This document shows positions 34,097 to 42,277 of a DNA stretch of 64,000 nucleotides, one piece after another (positions within the stretch are counted from its first letter, which is position 1; the number at the start of each line of letters is the position of its first letter). This DNA is from an uncultured Bacteroides sp. GTDB taxonomy: Bacteria; Bacteroidota; Bacteroidia; Bacteroidales; UBA932. The translations under genes were made by a program, and so were the position numbers. Location of the stretch: the NCBI GenBank assembly GCA_900546925.1, contig UREV01000005.1, positions 1 through 64,000 on the forward strand. The letters run 5' to 3'. The notes below the pieces were generated by a model that was given only the letters and a program-made list of their open reading frames with translations, was not told where the DNA came from and did no database searches.

Positions 34097-34983
34097 CTTG
34101 CGAATAACTTCTTGTTGTGCATTTTCTCGGGAATGCAGTAGTGTAACGTCTGAGCGTAACCTACAGGTAGGGGGAGTGTTGCGTATTCTTTCCCGATGGC
34201 TTCGACGAGTTCGGCTACTGTCATTCCGGCTCTGAGGCAACGGGATATGGCGTATGAGAGACGTCCATATCGCTGTCCGGCAGCATTGACCTCAAAATTG
34301 GTCTGAAAATCTTTGCATGCGCTCAGCGAAATCCAGGTGACCGGCAGAATTTCCGGGGTACCTTTTTTGCCGGTGAGCGGCTGGTCGAAGGCGGCGAAAG
34401 TGCCCCTGTGCGGTGGAAGTTCGAATTCGTTGTTCTCGCGCTCGAGACCTCCGCTGTGGCACGCGTCGTGGACCACCAGAAGACATCCGGTCTTTCCGAC
34501 TTTTGCGCTGATTCTATTCATATAACTATTTAATACATCGTCGATTAGATGATGCTCTCCCTTGTATCCGTTCCAGTTGTAGGTTATGCAAGCGTCGTAG
34601 GGGACTATCGCCTCGTCATATCGATCTTTCGGATTTATCAATGCCTCGTCGCCGTCTTGGTCGGTGATTTGTTGTCCGTGGCAGCTGAAGTGGATATAAA
34701 TCTGGTCGCCGGTCTTCGCTCTGGTCACCAGTTCCTCCAGTGCACTCATGATTCCGCTGTATGTCGCGTCTGCGTTCTCCAAACAGATTATGTCTTTCTG
34801 CTCGAAGTTTAGGCTGTGCAACATATTGAGAATAAGGGTTTTGTCGTTCTGTGAAGCGAGTTTGCACCAGCCGGATTCTGTCGGATAGTCGCCTATGAAT
34901 ACAGTCAATGCCTGCCGTGTCCCTGCAAGTAGGATCCCGCTTATATAGGTCAATGCCAATGTGATGGTGATGATTTTTTTCAT
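34093..34983 (-). CDS. Secreted caspase-family (C14, metacaspase-like) protease
   Basis: 296 residues, signal peptide ending near residue 21 (ISGILLAG). The caspase p20 core is clear: TVFIGDYP strand, His102 in IHFSCHGQQ, the acidic substrate-pocket loop DQDGDEAL, and Cys175 in VHDACHSGG, followed by WISLSACKDFQ. Metacaspases and orthocaspases with this loop usually cut after Arg or Lys. No C-terminal add-on domain is present. It starts 12 bases after the first gene of the operon ends and overlaps the ECF sigma gene by 4 bases, tying protease and sigma factor expression together. Confidence 0.9.
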   Translation of the reverse strand: MKKIITITLALTYISGILLAGTRQALTVFIGDYPTESGWCKLASQNDKTLILNMLHSLNFEQKDIICLENADATYSGIMSALEELVTRAKTGDQIYIHFSCHGQQITDQDGDEALINPKDRYDEAIVPYDACITYNWNGYKGEHHLIDDVLNSYMNRISAKVGKTGCLLVVHDACHSGGLERENNEFELPPHRGTFAAFDQPLTGKKGTPEILPVTWISLSACKDFQTNFEVNAAGQRYGRLSYAISRCLRAGMTVAELVEAIGKEYATLPLPVGYAQTLHYCIPEKMHNKKLFAR

Positions 34984-34995
34984 TGCCTGACGTGG

Positions 34996-36099
34996 TTATT
35001 TCGCTTCGTATATCGCATCCTCTACTGCGGCTTTGTCATAGTAGTGGAACTTCGCTATATATTCTCCGTTGAGTGTATTCTGCAGGACTGTCGATGTTAT
35101 GTTTCCCACCGGCTCGTCCAATGCTTTACTATTCTTGGTCTCGTAAATTCCTGTGGTTACGCTGATTATGGGGAGGCAGACGTATCTCATGAATTTGTTA
35201 TGCTTGTCTGGCATGTCTATTATCTGCGTCATTTTAGACAGGTCGAAATCAGTCTTTTGGGTGTAATCGTACTTGGCCCGTTCTTCTTTCATGTAATGTT
35301 CCGCCTCTTCGATGGCCTCTTCCTGGTCTATGAAGCCGTGCAGGTATACGTCCACGCTGAATACGATTTCTGTCTTGCAGGATGCAATGATGTGAATCAT
35401 AGCAGGATTTCCGTAAAGATTTCCTTCGAGAAACAACTCTTTACATGTACCATAGCGATACAGTTCCCGTTGGACTATCGGTTTGTAGCCCTTTTCTTTC
35501 AGTTGTTTTTGGAAGTCCTTGTAATTGGCTCCGAGTGGAATGTACTCGAATGTGATATGCGGAGTCCATTGACTATGGTCTGGAAGTTGCTGCCTTATCC
35601 TTGTCGCTAACGCTTGCCGTATTTTGTCCAGGTTGTCACAGCCCTTGTCGATGTTAATGACTTTACCGGTGGAGATGGCAAGATACATATGAAGAAAACT
35701 CGGGTAACCTCCTAGAGATTTTAGAAATTCATCCTGATAGAAGTTCATGTCTTTCAGGTGAGTGGCAGAAACGTGCCACTGGTAATAGACTTCGTATACA
35801 TCCCTCCAAAAAGCAGTTTTCGGTTCAGCCGGAATGATGGACTGCAGCTCTTTTTGTGCCATTTCCATGAACATGCGGGCCTTTTTTTCGTATGGTTTTA
35901 TAGTCTCTTCCCAGTCTTTTTTGCCAATGTCTGTTTCTCCTTCATCATATTTACCTCTCATGTATGTGCACATGCTTTTATAAAAGTCCGAAGCTTTTTC
36001 GGCATAGACTTCAGCTCTGCCGAGTGCAACAAGGATATCTGCATCGTCCGGTCCGGACAATGCCAACAAACAAGTTATCAATAGCGTCAGTAGTCTCAT
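34996..36099 (-). CDS. Secreted protein of unknown function, first gene of caspase operon
   Basis: 367 residues with a signal peptide (MRLLTLLITCLLALSG). No family recognised. The N-terminal half is helical and charged (GRAEVYAEKASDFYKSM, MEMAQKELQSI), the second half alpha/beta (TPHITFEYIPLGANY, VDVYLHGFIDQEEA). It carries several Cys. ATG at 36099 is preferred to 36147 because the signal sequence begins there. Position at the head of the caspase/sigma/CHAT operon suggests a sensor, ligand-binding subunit or substrate of the exported proteases. No TAnnTTTG promoter was found before it. Confidence 0.7.
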   Translation of the reverse strand: MRLLTLLITCLLALSGPDDADILVALGRAEVYAEKASDFYKSMCTYMRGKYDEGETDIGKKDWEETIKPYEKKARMFMEMAQKELQSIIPAEPKTAFWRDVYEVYYQWHVSATHLKDMNFYQDEFLKSLGGYPSFLHMYLAISTGKVINIDKGCDNLDKIRQALATRIRQQLPDHSQWTPHITFEYIPLGANYKDFQKQLKEKGYKPIVQRELYRYGTCKELFLEGNLYGNPAMIHIIASCKTEIVFSVDVYLHGFIDQEEAIEEAEHYMKEERAKYDYTQKTDFDLSKMTQIIDMPDKHNKFMRYVCLPIISVTTGIYETKNSKALDEPVGNITSTVLQNTLNGEYIAKFHYYDKAAVEDAIYEAK

Positions 36100-36295
36100 A
36101 ATAGTTATTTGTAGCGTCGCTTTTCCCAGTTTGCGCCACATAAACACGAATGTAAAGAATAAAATTTTGGTTCACAAATTTTCGTCGGCCGGTTTTTGCG
36201 TAAATTGTGGTTTACCTTCCTGACGAGTCTTACATATAGAAGAAGATTTTCGATAGAAACATCGGAAAGAATAAAACTATATAATGTTATTTACT

Positions 36296-37801
36296 ATGAG
36301 GAGAAATGCTTTTCTATTTGTCGTCGGAATGCTGATTTCGATGATGTCGTTGCACGCCCAGGAGGTGGAAACTATTTATTATGACAGTGACTTTCAAGTT
36401 GTTAAATTGAGAGAATTTGCTGAGTACTATCGTGTTGTGGAAGCGGGCGATACTTACCCGAAGTCATTTGCTGATTATTATTCTACAGGGGAGAAATTCA
36501 GGACTGGCGGCAAGTTGGTATTGGTGGACGCGGATGGTACAGTAGGTATGGAAGGGGATGTGAAGCAGTTTTACAAGAATGGTAAGCTGCATAGTGCAGC
36601 CCGTTTTGTGGCCGGTAAAATCGAAGGTGTATTTACGGAATTTATGGAGGACGGGAGGCGCTATACGAGGATGTTTGAAAATGGAAATCCAACTGAGAAA
36701 TGGGGCTATCTGTCTGATGTGAACGGCAATATGTCCCGCGTGGATGACAATGGAAATATTTATCATCCTGCTCTTGATGAGAAAGATAGAATCAATGTCC
36801 TTTCAGGAGGCCAACTCTGGCAGTCTTATGATGATGGCAGTGTTTGTGTTGCCGCTCAACTTCATCCGATTAGGGAATATGGCAAATACTATAGGCTGGA
36901 TATATTCTTCAGTAACCATTCTCTGGAAACTGTTGAACTGGACCCGTTGAATACCAAGATGACTCAGAATGATAAAAAAGGGGAGCGTGTTTCCGTCAGA
37001 AGGGTTTCCGGCAATGAATTCAAGAATAAGATAGATAAGCGCAATAGGAAGAAGGGCTTCTGGTATGCTGTCGCTCAGGGAGTTGCAGCAAGTGCGGCAG
37101 GCGAAAGTTATTCGGCTACCGCAACCAATTTCGGGGAACTATCTTATAACTCTAGTTATAGCAAAGCCGGCACGTTGTATGGTGGACAGGTTGCGAAAGA
37201 GAATATTGACTCGTATTATAATACTATGTATGGGGAAATGTCTGTCTTGTCTGATGATTATCTGATGACAGTGGATGTCGATCCGGGTTCATTTGTTTCC
37301 GGTTTTGTGCTGTTTGAGAATAATTCTAAGGAAGAGGCGTTGGTTTCTGTATCTGTCAATGGCCAGGAGTATAAGTTTAGGTTCAATGATTTGGATGAGT
37401 TGGAGTTCGGTTCATGGGCTCCTGTAAACGAAGCAAACAATGTTACATTCTCATTGGCCTTATCCCCTATGGTTTCGAGATTTCTGGAAAATGGTGGATC
37501 GAAGGCGGAGATTACAGGTTATGAGTCTTCGATTATCGAAAATCTGAATGCGTCGCAGAGTAATTTGGTTTTCAAGAAGACGGGTTGCCGATATTCGGTG
37601 ATTATGGAAGTGGTGTCAGCAGATGAGGATGACGCGGAGCTTAGTGGTTGGATGTATCTGTATGATAATAAGTCACTTGAAAAGATAGCGGCGGCCAAGA
37701 TTAAGGCGGAAGGCGGAAAAGGCTCAAGTTTTAATCTGAGACTCGAGAAATCGCTGAAGAAAGCTGCCAAACATATGTTGTCGGTGCTGCAGAATAAATA
37801 G
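36296..37801 (+). CDS. Secreted protein with MORN/YwqK-like repeats
   Basis: About 501 residues; signal peptide MRRNAFLFVVGMLISM to HAQ. An in-frame ATG at 36284 would add four residues. Residues roughly 60-130 carry MORN_2-like repeats (KQFYKNGKLHSAARFVAGK, EFMEDGRRYTRMFENG). The rest is beta-rich with a Gly/Ser/Ala segment, and no family is recognised. It is transcribed away from the caspase operon. The MORN-like part is shared with the YwqK family often labelled antitoxin, but nothing here supports a toxin-antitoxin role. Confidence 0.7.
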   Translation: MRRNAFLFVVGMLISMMSLHAQEVETIYYDSDFQVVKLREFAEYYRVVEAGDTYPKSFADYYSTGEKFRTGGKLVLVDADGTVGMEGDVKQFYKNGKLHSAARFVAGKIEGVFTEFMEDGRRYTRMFENGNPTEKWGYLSDVNGNMSRVDDNGNIYHPALDEKDRINVLSGGQLWQSYDDGSVCVAAQLHPIREYGKYYRLDIFFSNHSLETVELDPLNTKMTQNDKKGERVSVRRVSGNEFKNKIDKRNRKKGFWYAVAQGVAASAAGESYSATATNFGELSYNSSYSKAGTLYGGQVAKENIDSYYNTMYGEMSVLSDDYLMTVDVDPGSFVSGFVLFENNSKEEALVSVSVNGQEYKFRFNDLDELEFGSWAPVNEANNVTFSLALSPMVSRFLENGGSKAEITGYESSIIENLNASQSNLVFKKTGCRYSVIMEVVSADEDDAELSGWMYLYDNKSLEKIAAAKIKAEGGKGSSFNLRLEKSLKKAAKHMLSVLQNK

Positions 37802-37832
37802 CCTGGTGCTGAAACTTGCATCGCACTTAATT

Positions 37833-37877
37833 AACCTGTCGGAGTGACAATTACGTTGATGGTCACTTCGGCAGGTT
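37833..37877. terminator. Hairpin between convergent genes
   Basis: A 16-base stem with two wobble pairs (37833-37848 with 37862-37877) lies between the convergent MORN-like and Rpn genes. It lacks a clear T tract on either side, so it may be a weak bidirectional terminator or an mRNA 3' stabiliser. Confidence 0.45.
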
Positions 37878-37959
37878 CAGTTGTTAGGTCGGCCTATCCA
37901 GCGATGTCGACATTGCTAAGGTATGACTATACTATATTCTGACTCGTCGACTGCGAGGC

Positions 37960-38856
37960 CTACGATGTCTTTTCCAGAGTTAAAATTTCATCCTTTGTCA
38001 GGCCGGTCAATTCAGCAATGGTATCCACATCTAACCCCTTCGCTATCATCTTTCGCGCAATCTCATATGCTTTTTCTTCACGTCCTTCTTCGCGCCCTTC
38101 CTTATGTCCTGTCTCATGCGCATAGGCAATCTGATTATAAGTGTCTCGTGCAGTATTCATAGCTTCAACATAATTTTTACGTTCCTCGTCATCAAGCCTG
38201 GCATATTCCGCTACATCGAACAATCTTCCGAACACCCTGTCTCTTAATGCTGCCGGCCTTTCTAATAATGTCGACATGTTCTTCAACAGATACAGCCACT
38301 TGTCTAAATCCGTCTCTAGCTCGTCCTCGCTCTTGTTGAACTTCGCCACTTCCACAAACACAAACTCCAGTTTGTCCGTCATTCGTTTCAATGTCTTCGT
38401 CTCAAGCAGCTGATACCGATGCTCCGTCATTTCATCCTGTTCATACTTAAAGTCTAAAATACCCAGGAAAAAGACTCCATCCAAACTGAAGTCCCACGGA
38501 TCCGCACCTTCCTCTTCCTCTTTGGTAATCGCTTTCTTCCCTTGCTTCATTATCGGGAACGAGGTGTAGTACAATGCCCTTTCAAAAAAATGCTCTTGCG
38601 CTCCACGCTGCATCTCTACCAGAAACGTCTTGCCGTCCTCAGTCTTACACAACACATCGAAGATTGCCTTTCTGTCGTCCTCCATTATCCCGAGCTGCTC
38701 CGTAGGGATATACGTGATATCCGTAATCGCAAACTGTGGAAAAACCACCTTAAGGAATTCGATAAGAATGTCCTTGTTCACCTCTGTGCCAAAAACACGT
38801 TTGAAACTCCAATCGACCATCAAATCGATGTACTTAGCCTTGATGATATTCGTCAT
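37960..38856 (-). CDS. Rpn-family PD-(D/E)XK nuclease
   Basis: 298 residues of the Rpn/PDDEXK_2 family, often misannotated as transposase. The N-terminus (YIDLMVDWSFKRVFG) and the nuclease core (AIFDVLCKTEDGKTFLVEMQRG, Asp then Glu-x-Gln) are intact. The C-terminus is a charged helix with GREEGREEKA and the GLDVDTIAELTGLTKDEI tail. E. coli relatives are DNA endonucleases that promote RecA-independent recombination; some C-terminal parts also exist as separate inhibitors. It is isolated and transcribed towards the MORN gene. No transposon ends are seen around it. Confidence 0.88.
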   Translation of the reverse strand: MTNIIKAKYIDLMVDWSFKRVFGTEVNKDILIEFLKVVFPQFAITDITYIPTEQLGIMEDDRKAIFDVLCKTEDGKTFLVEMQRGAQEHFFERALYYTSFPIMKQGKKAITKEEEEGADPWDFSLDGVFFLGILDFKYEQDEMTEHRYQLLETKTLKRMTDKLEFVFVEVAKFNKSEDELETDLDKWLYLLKNMSTLLERPAALRDRVFGRLFDVAEYARLDDEERKNYVEAMNTARDTYNQIAYAHETGHKEGREEGREEKAYEIARKMIAKGLDVDTIAELTGLTKDEILTLEKTS

Positions 38857-39210
38857 AAAAATAAGTAATTTATTTGATTTTACAAAAATGTCGATGCTGA
38901 CGTCGCCTCATAACCCGATCACTCACGCATCAATCAAGGCTGCAATACTATACAATTTTTCCACGCAAAACCCAAAAATGTGGCGAAATTCCCCAAAAGG
39001 TGGTTCAGGACGTTGAAGATTTTTACGATTCTTAAATCTTAAACCTGAAATTTAAATTTTATGCATACACAAGCCACTATTTATATACGAATCTTAAATT
39101 TAAGAAACGTAAAAAACCACTATAAATATTACAAATTTTTCCCAACGCGATGCAAGATTCCGCCGAAGCGTGCATTTAAGTATCGGAAATAAGAAAAAAC
39201 GTACGATATT
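38857..39210. other. AT-rich intergenic region without genes
   Basis: About 350 bases between the divergent Rpn and NigD-like genes. The right part is AT-rich with repeated CTTAAAT/ATTTAAG words, including the palindrome CTTAAATTTAAG near 39093. No tRNA, ORF with coding character, or exact TAnnTTTG box in the right orientation was found. It presumably holds both promoters. Confidence 0.5.
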
Positions 39211-39915
39211 ATGAAAACAAGAAAATTATTTGCAACAAGCGCCATTGCATTGACTACAATGGCATTGACACTGACATCTTGCCTTAAAGACGATGGGACG
39301 GATCTCGACGCGCTCGTACCGAACGCGGTCGTAACTGTCAAACCTTCAGGCGACAGCTTCTTCCTGCAGCTCGACGACAACACCGTGCTCTACCCTTCGA
39401 ACATCACCAAATCCCCATTCGGAGACAAAGAAGTCCGCGCATTCACGAACTATAAGGAGGAGGGTAAGAAAGACGACAAACAGATGATCCATGTAAACTG
39501 GATGAAAGAGCTGCTCACCAAACAGACCGACGCCACCAAAGGATCCGAGGAGGCCGACCGCAAAGAATTCGGCAACGACCCAGTGGAGCTTATCAATGCC
39601 TTCCCTACAGTTTGTGAGGACGGTTATCTGACACTCAGATTCAGAACAGTTTGGGGACGCTACACAAACATCAAACACAGAGTCAGCCTCATCACCGGGA
39701 CAGACCCTAAAGACCCATATACATTGGTATTCAGACACGATGCATGTGGCGACATGCCTAACATCGAGACCGACGGATACGTAGCTTTTAGACTGAACTC
39801 TCTCCCTGACACCAAAGGCGAAACAGTAAAACTGAAAGTGAAATTCCTCAGCCCAAGAGGCGAAAAAGTAGCTGAGTTCGAGTACAAAACACGTCCGAGC
39901 GACTCCGAGAAGTAA
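39211..39915 (+). CDS. NigD-like lipoprotein
   Basis: 234 residues, lipoprotein signal with LTSC (Cys24), then the two beta-rich domains of the NigD-like family common in Bacteroidales (N-terminal OB-like part around VKPSGDSFFLQLDDNTVLYPSN, C-terminal Ig-like part with ELINAFPTVCEDGYLTLRF). The family was first named in a bacteriocin region, but its function is not established. The ECF sigma operon begins 198 bases downstream and is probably separate. Confidence 0.8.
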   Translation: MKTRKLFATSAIALTTMALTLTSCLKDDGTDLDALVPNAVVTVKPSGDSFFLQLDDNTVLYPSNITKSPFGDKEVRAFTNYKEEGKKDDKQMIHVNWMKELLTKQTDATKGSEEADRKEFGNDPVELINAFPTVCEDGYLTLRFRTVWGRYTNIKHRVSLITGTDPKDPYTLVFRHDACGDMPNIETDGYVAFRLNSLPDTKGETVKLKVKFLSPRGEKVAEFEYKTRPSDSEK

Positions 39916-40074
39916 GCCAAAAACAGCGACCTCGTATTAGGAGAAGGTTTTCGAGAATAGATATAGACCGAAAAGATTCCCTGGCACGTGGCAGGTTGCT
40001 TCTCGAGAGTTAGGCAAAAGATTTGCATCCTGGATATAGAACGTAATCGTCAAGATTACCCGAGCAGATGTTTC

Positions 40075-40112
40075 CGTAAAACCGGAAAAATAACGTAAAA
40101 TCGGAAAGATAA
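40075..40112. repeat. 19-base tandem repeat before ECF sigma gene
   Basis: CGTAAAACCGGAAAAATAA (40075-40093) is followed at once by CGTAAAATCGGAAAGATAA (40094-40112), differing at two positions, and a third unit seems to begin at the gene start. Such paired sites next to a sigma gene can be operator or promoter elements. Confidence 0.55.
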
Positions 40113-40113
40113 C

Positions 40114-40704
40114 GTGTTGAAACTGACGGACATAGGCAGAGTTTCCGACGAGAGGCTCGCAGAAGATATCCGGAACGGCAGTCAGAAAGCCATGAAAAAG
40201 GTGTACGACCGCTGGTCCGGATATCTCCTCGCCATATGCACACGTTACATCCCCGACAAAGACATCGCCGAAGATATCCTCCAGGACAGCTTCATAAAAA
40301 TCTTCTCATCCATCGGATCCTTCAAATCGAAAGGAGAAGGCGCATTCAAGGCATGGATAAGCAGAATCACTGTCAATGAAGCACTTATGTATCTCCGCAA
40401 GCAGAAACGATGTAACTTCATCGAGTTCCAGGACCATCTACCGGACATCCCCGAGGACGCAGAACCCGACATCGGAAACATCCCTGCGGCGGAAATCCAG
40501 AAGATGATCCAAAGCCTTTCCGACGGATACAGAACCATCTTCAACCTCGTCGCATTGGAAGGCAAATCTCATAAGGAAGTCGCTGAACTGCTTGGTATTA
40601 CGGAAAGCACATCGGCGTCGCAATTCCACCGCGCGAGGAAAATTCTGGCGAAAAAGATAACAGATTATAACAAACGAAATGATGCAGGAACGGCAAGAAA
40701 ATAA
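40114..40704 (+). CDS. ECF-type RNA polymerase sigma factor
   Basis: 196 residues. Region 2 (FIKIFSSIGSFKSKGEGAFKAWISRI with the preceding DIAEDILQD) and region 4 (ALEGKSHKEVAELLGITESTSASQFHRARKIL) are canonical. The start is non-ATG: GTG at 40114 or TTG at 40117; the first ATG at 40192 would remove the start of region 2. The next gene begins inside its last codons, which is usual for a sigma/anti-sigma pair. It is preceded directly by a 19-base tandem repeat. Confidence 0.9.
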   Translation: MLKLTDIGRVSDERLAEDIRNGSQKAMKKVYDRWSGYLLAICTRYIPDKDIAEDILQDSFIKIFSSIGSFKSKGEGAFKAWISRITVNEALMYLRKQKRCNFIEFQDHLPDIPEDAEPDIGNIPAAEIQKMIQSLSDGYRTIFNLVALEGKSHKEVAELLGITESTSASQFHRARKILAKKITDYNKRNDAGTARK

Positions 40705-42061
40705 CGAAAAATGGCTATCACAGTTGAGTGAAAAACTGGAAGGTTACCAAGAGCAGCCTTCTGATAGCGTATGGGAAGGAGTCAGCCGCAAAGTGCTCGG
40801 CACCAGCCTATTGCGAAGGTGGCTGATCCCCGGAATGACCGCCGCTGCCGCCCTGCTCTTCGGCACGTTCCTGCTCACCCGCCCATCGTCCCCCAGCCCC
40901 GACACCATCACCGCCGATGCTAAGGTCAATGCTGATGTAACTCCAAGGTTCTTTGAGGATCCGGTGACGTCTACCACAAACGACTGGATATCAGGCGATA
41001 ACCTCAGCGAAAAGAACCAAACTGACGACATCGGCAAAATACAGGGCGGAAACAGAAATAGTAAAAGCCAGAAAAACAACAGCATTGACAAAACCCTGAG
41101 CGACGAAATCATTGACAGAAACCCTCGCGAAACAGGCATTGACCAGAACCGAAAAGCTGGGGCGGCGGAATCTGCCGAGTATAGCGAAGAGACGGTCAGC
41201 GCAGAGGCCGCATCTGAGTCTGACGACACAAATGCAGCAGCGAGTACAAAAACCTCAGAGAAAGAGGAAAGCATTGATAACGAAGTTGTTAGACAAAAAG
41301 AGGAGGCGAAATGGGCAGCCATAATGGCAGAAGAACAGGCCGAACGAAAGCACTCCGCACGACGTTTCAGCGCAGGAATTTCAGTAACCGGAGCAGGTAC
41401 GGCCAGCAGTTCCGAGAGGCAGCTTACGAACGCGATTATGGGAGCTAACCCGTTGGAATCCAACGTAAATTACGCGGACTGGGTCGACGGCGGATTCAGA
41501 AATGGAGAAAGTCTCGTGGTCTACAACCAGCCGGAAGTGGAGACGAAATACAGCCATAAACTCCCCGTAAAGTTCGGAGTATCATTCAGATACGGATTCA
41601 ACGAAAGACTCGGAATCGAAAGCGGATTGACATACACCTTGCTGAACTCCACGTTCACGACAGCGGCCGGGACGGCTAATGGCAACACGACTGGGAAGCA
41701 AACCCTACATTATATAGGTATACCGCTGAATGTTACCTATAATATAATAGGCTCAAAACTTTTCAACGTCTATGCGTCTGCAGGCGGGGCGATGGAGAAG
41801 GCGGTCGGAGGATATTTCGAGACCACAGGACGTGTAGACGGAAAGCGCTCAGAAACAAACCGCAACTCGCTTAAGCCTAAGGAATTGCAATGGTCACTCA
41901 ACGCTTCGGCAGGAGCTCAGGTCAATGTTCTGAACCAGCTCGGACTCTACGTCGAACCGGGAATCAGTTACAGAATACCAAGCGGCAGCCACGTCCGCTC
42001 GATTTATACAGACAAAAAGCTCGATTTCAGTATCGGGTTCGGTATTAGGTTTAATTTTTAG
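40679..42061 (+). CDS. Membrane-anchored protein with C-terminal outer-membrane beta-barrel
   Basis: 460 residues. Residues 1-48 are charged and probably cytoplasmic (like a short anti-sigma domain), 49-67 a membrane helix, about 70-230 a low-complexity, Ser/Asn/Glu-rich linker with coiled-coil character, and about 235-460 a PorT/OMP_b-brl-like barrel ending in GFGIRFNF with a terminal Phe. If the parts are real, the chain would span inner membrane, periplasm and outer membrane. It overlaps the ECF sigma gene by 26 bases, as expected of an anti-sigma factor. Similar sigma/barrel pairs are known in Bacteroidota; the ligand is unknown. Confidence 0.8.
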   Translation: MMQERQENNEKWLSQLSEKLEGYQEQPSDSVWEGVSRKVLGTSLLRRWLIPGMTAAAALLFGTFLLTRPSSPSPDTITADAKVNADVTPRFFEDPVTSTTNDWISGDNLSEKNQTDDIGKIQGGNRNSKSQKNNSIDKTLSDEIIDRNPRETGIDQNRKAGAAESAEYSEETVSAEAASESDDTNAAASTKTSEKEESIDNEVVRQKEEAKWAAIMAEEQAERKHSARRFSAGISVTGAGTASSSERQLTNAIMGANPLESNVNYADWVDGGFRNGESLVVYNQPEVETKYSHKLPVKFGVSFRYGFNERLGIESGLTYTLLNSTFTTAAGTANGNTTGKQTLHYIGIPLNVTYNIIGSKLFNVYASAGGAMEKAVGGYFETTGRVDGKRSETNRNSLKPKELQWSLNASAGAQVNVLNQLGLYVEPGISYRIPSGSHVRSIYTDKKLDFSIGFGIRFNF

Positions 42062-42139
42062 ATAGAACTCCGTGGAACACAAACCAATGAGTTCCAAATT
42101 ATGAAAAACTTCATGGAATGATCTATCGGTCATTCCGAC

Positions 42140-42174
42140 GGTCCTCAGGAAACTTATCCCTGAGGACCTTTTTT
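42140..42174 (+). terminator. Terminator of the sigma/beta-barrel operon
   Basis: Perfect 10-base stem GGTCCTCAGG/CCTGAGGACC followed by six T, 78 bases after the beta-barrel stop codon. Confidence 0.88.
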
Positions 42175-42240
42175 GTATCGGTTTATATAAAATTTTTATG
42201 TCTTTTGGTCGAATAATTTTATATTTCTGTGGAGTAATAG

Positions 42241-42248
42241 TAATTTTG
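42241..42248 (+). promoter_or_regulatory. -7 box of fadL-like gene
   Basis: TAATTTTG matches TAnnTTTG, 29 bases before the ATG at 42278. No TTTG at the exact -33 distance. Confidence 0.45.
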
Positions 42249-42277
42249 TCGACGTTTTGAATAATTAAATCGACGAA

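Noticed and set aside
36296..37801. MORN/YwqK-like gene as the antitoxin of a toxin-antitoxin pair
   Set aside because: It encodes a long secreted protein, and no toxin gene is adjacent.
37960..38856. Rpn-family gene as an active transposase
   Set aside because: No terminal inverted repeats or target duplications flank it; the family is a PD-(D/E)XK nuclease commonly misnamed transposase.
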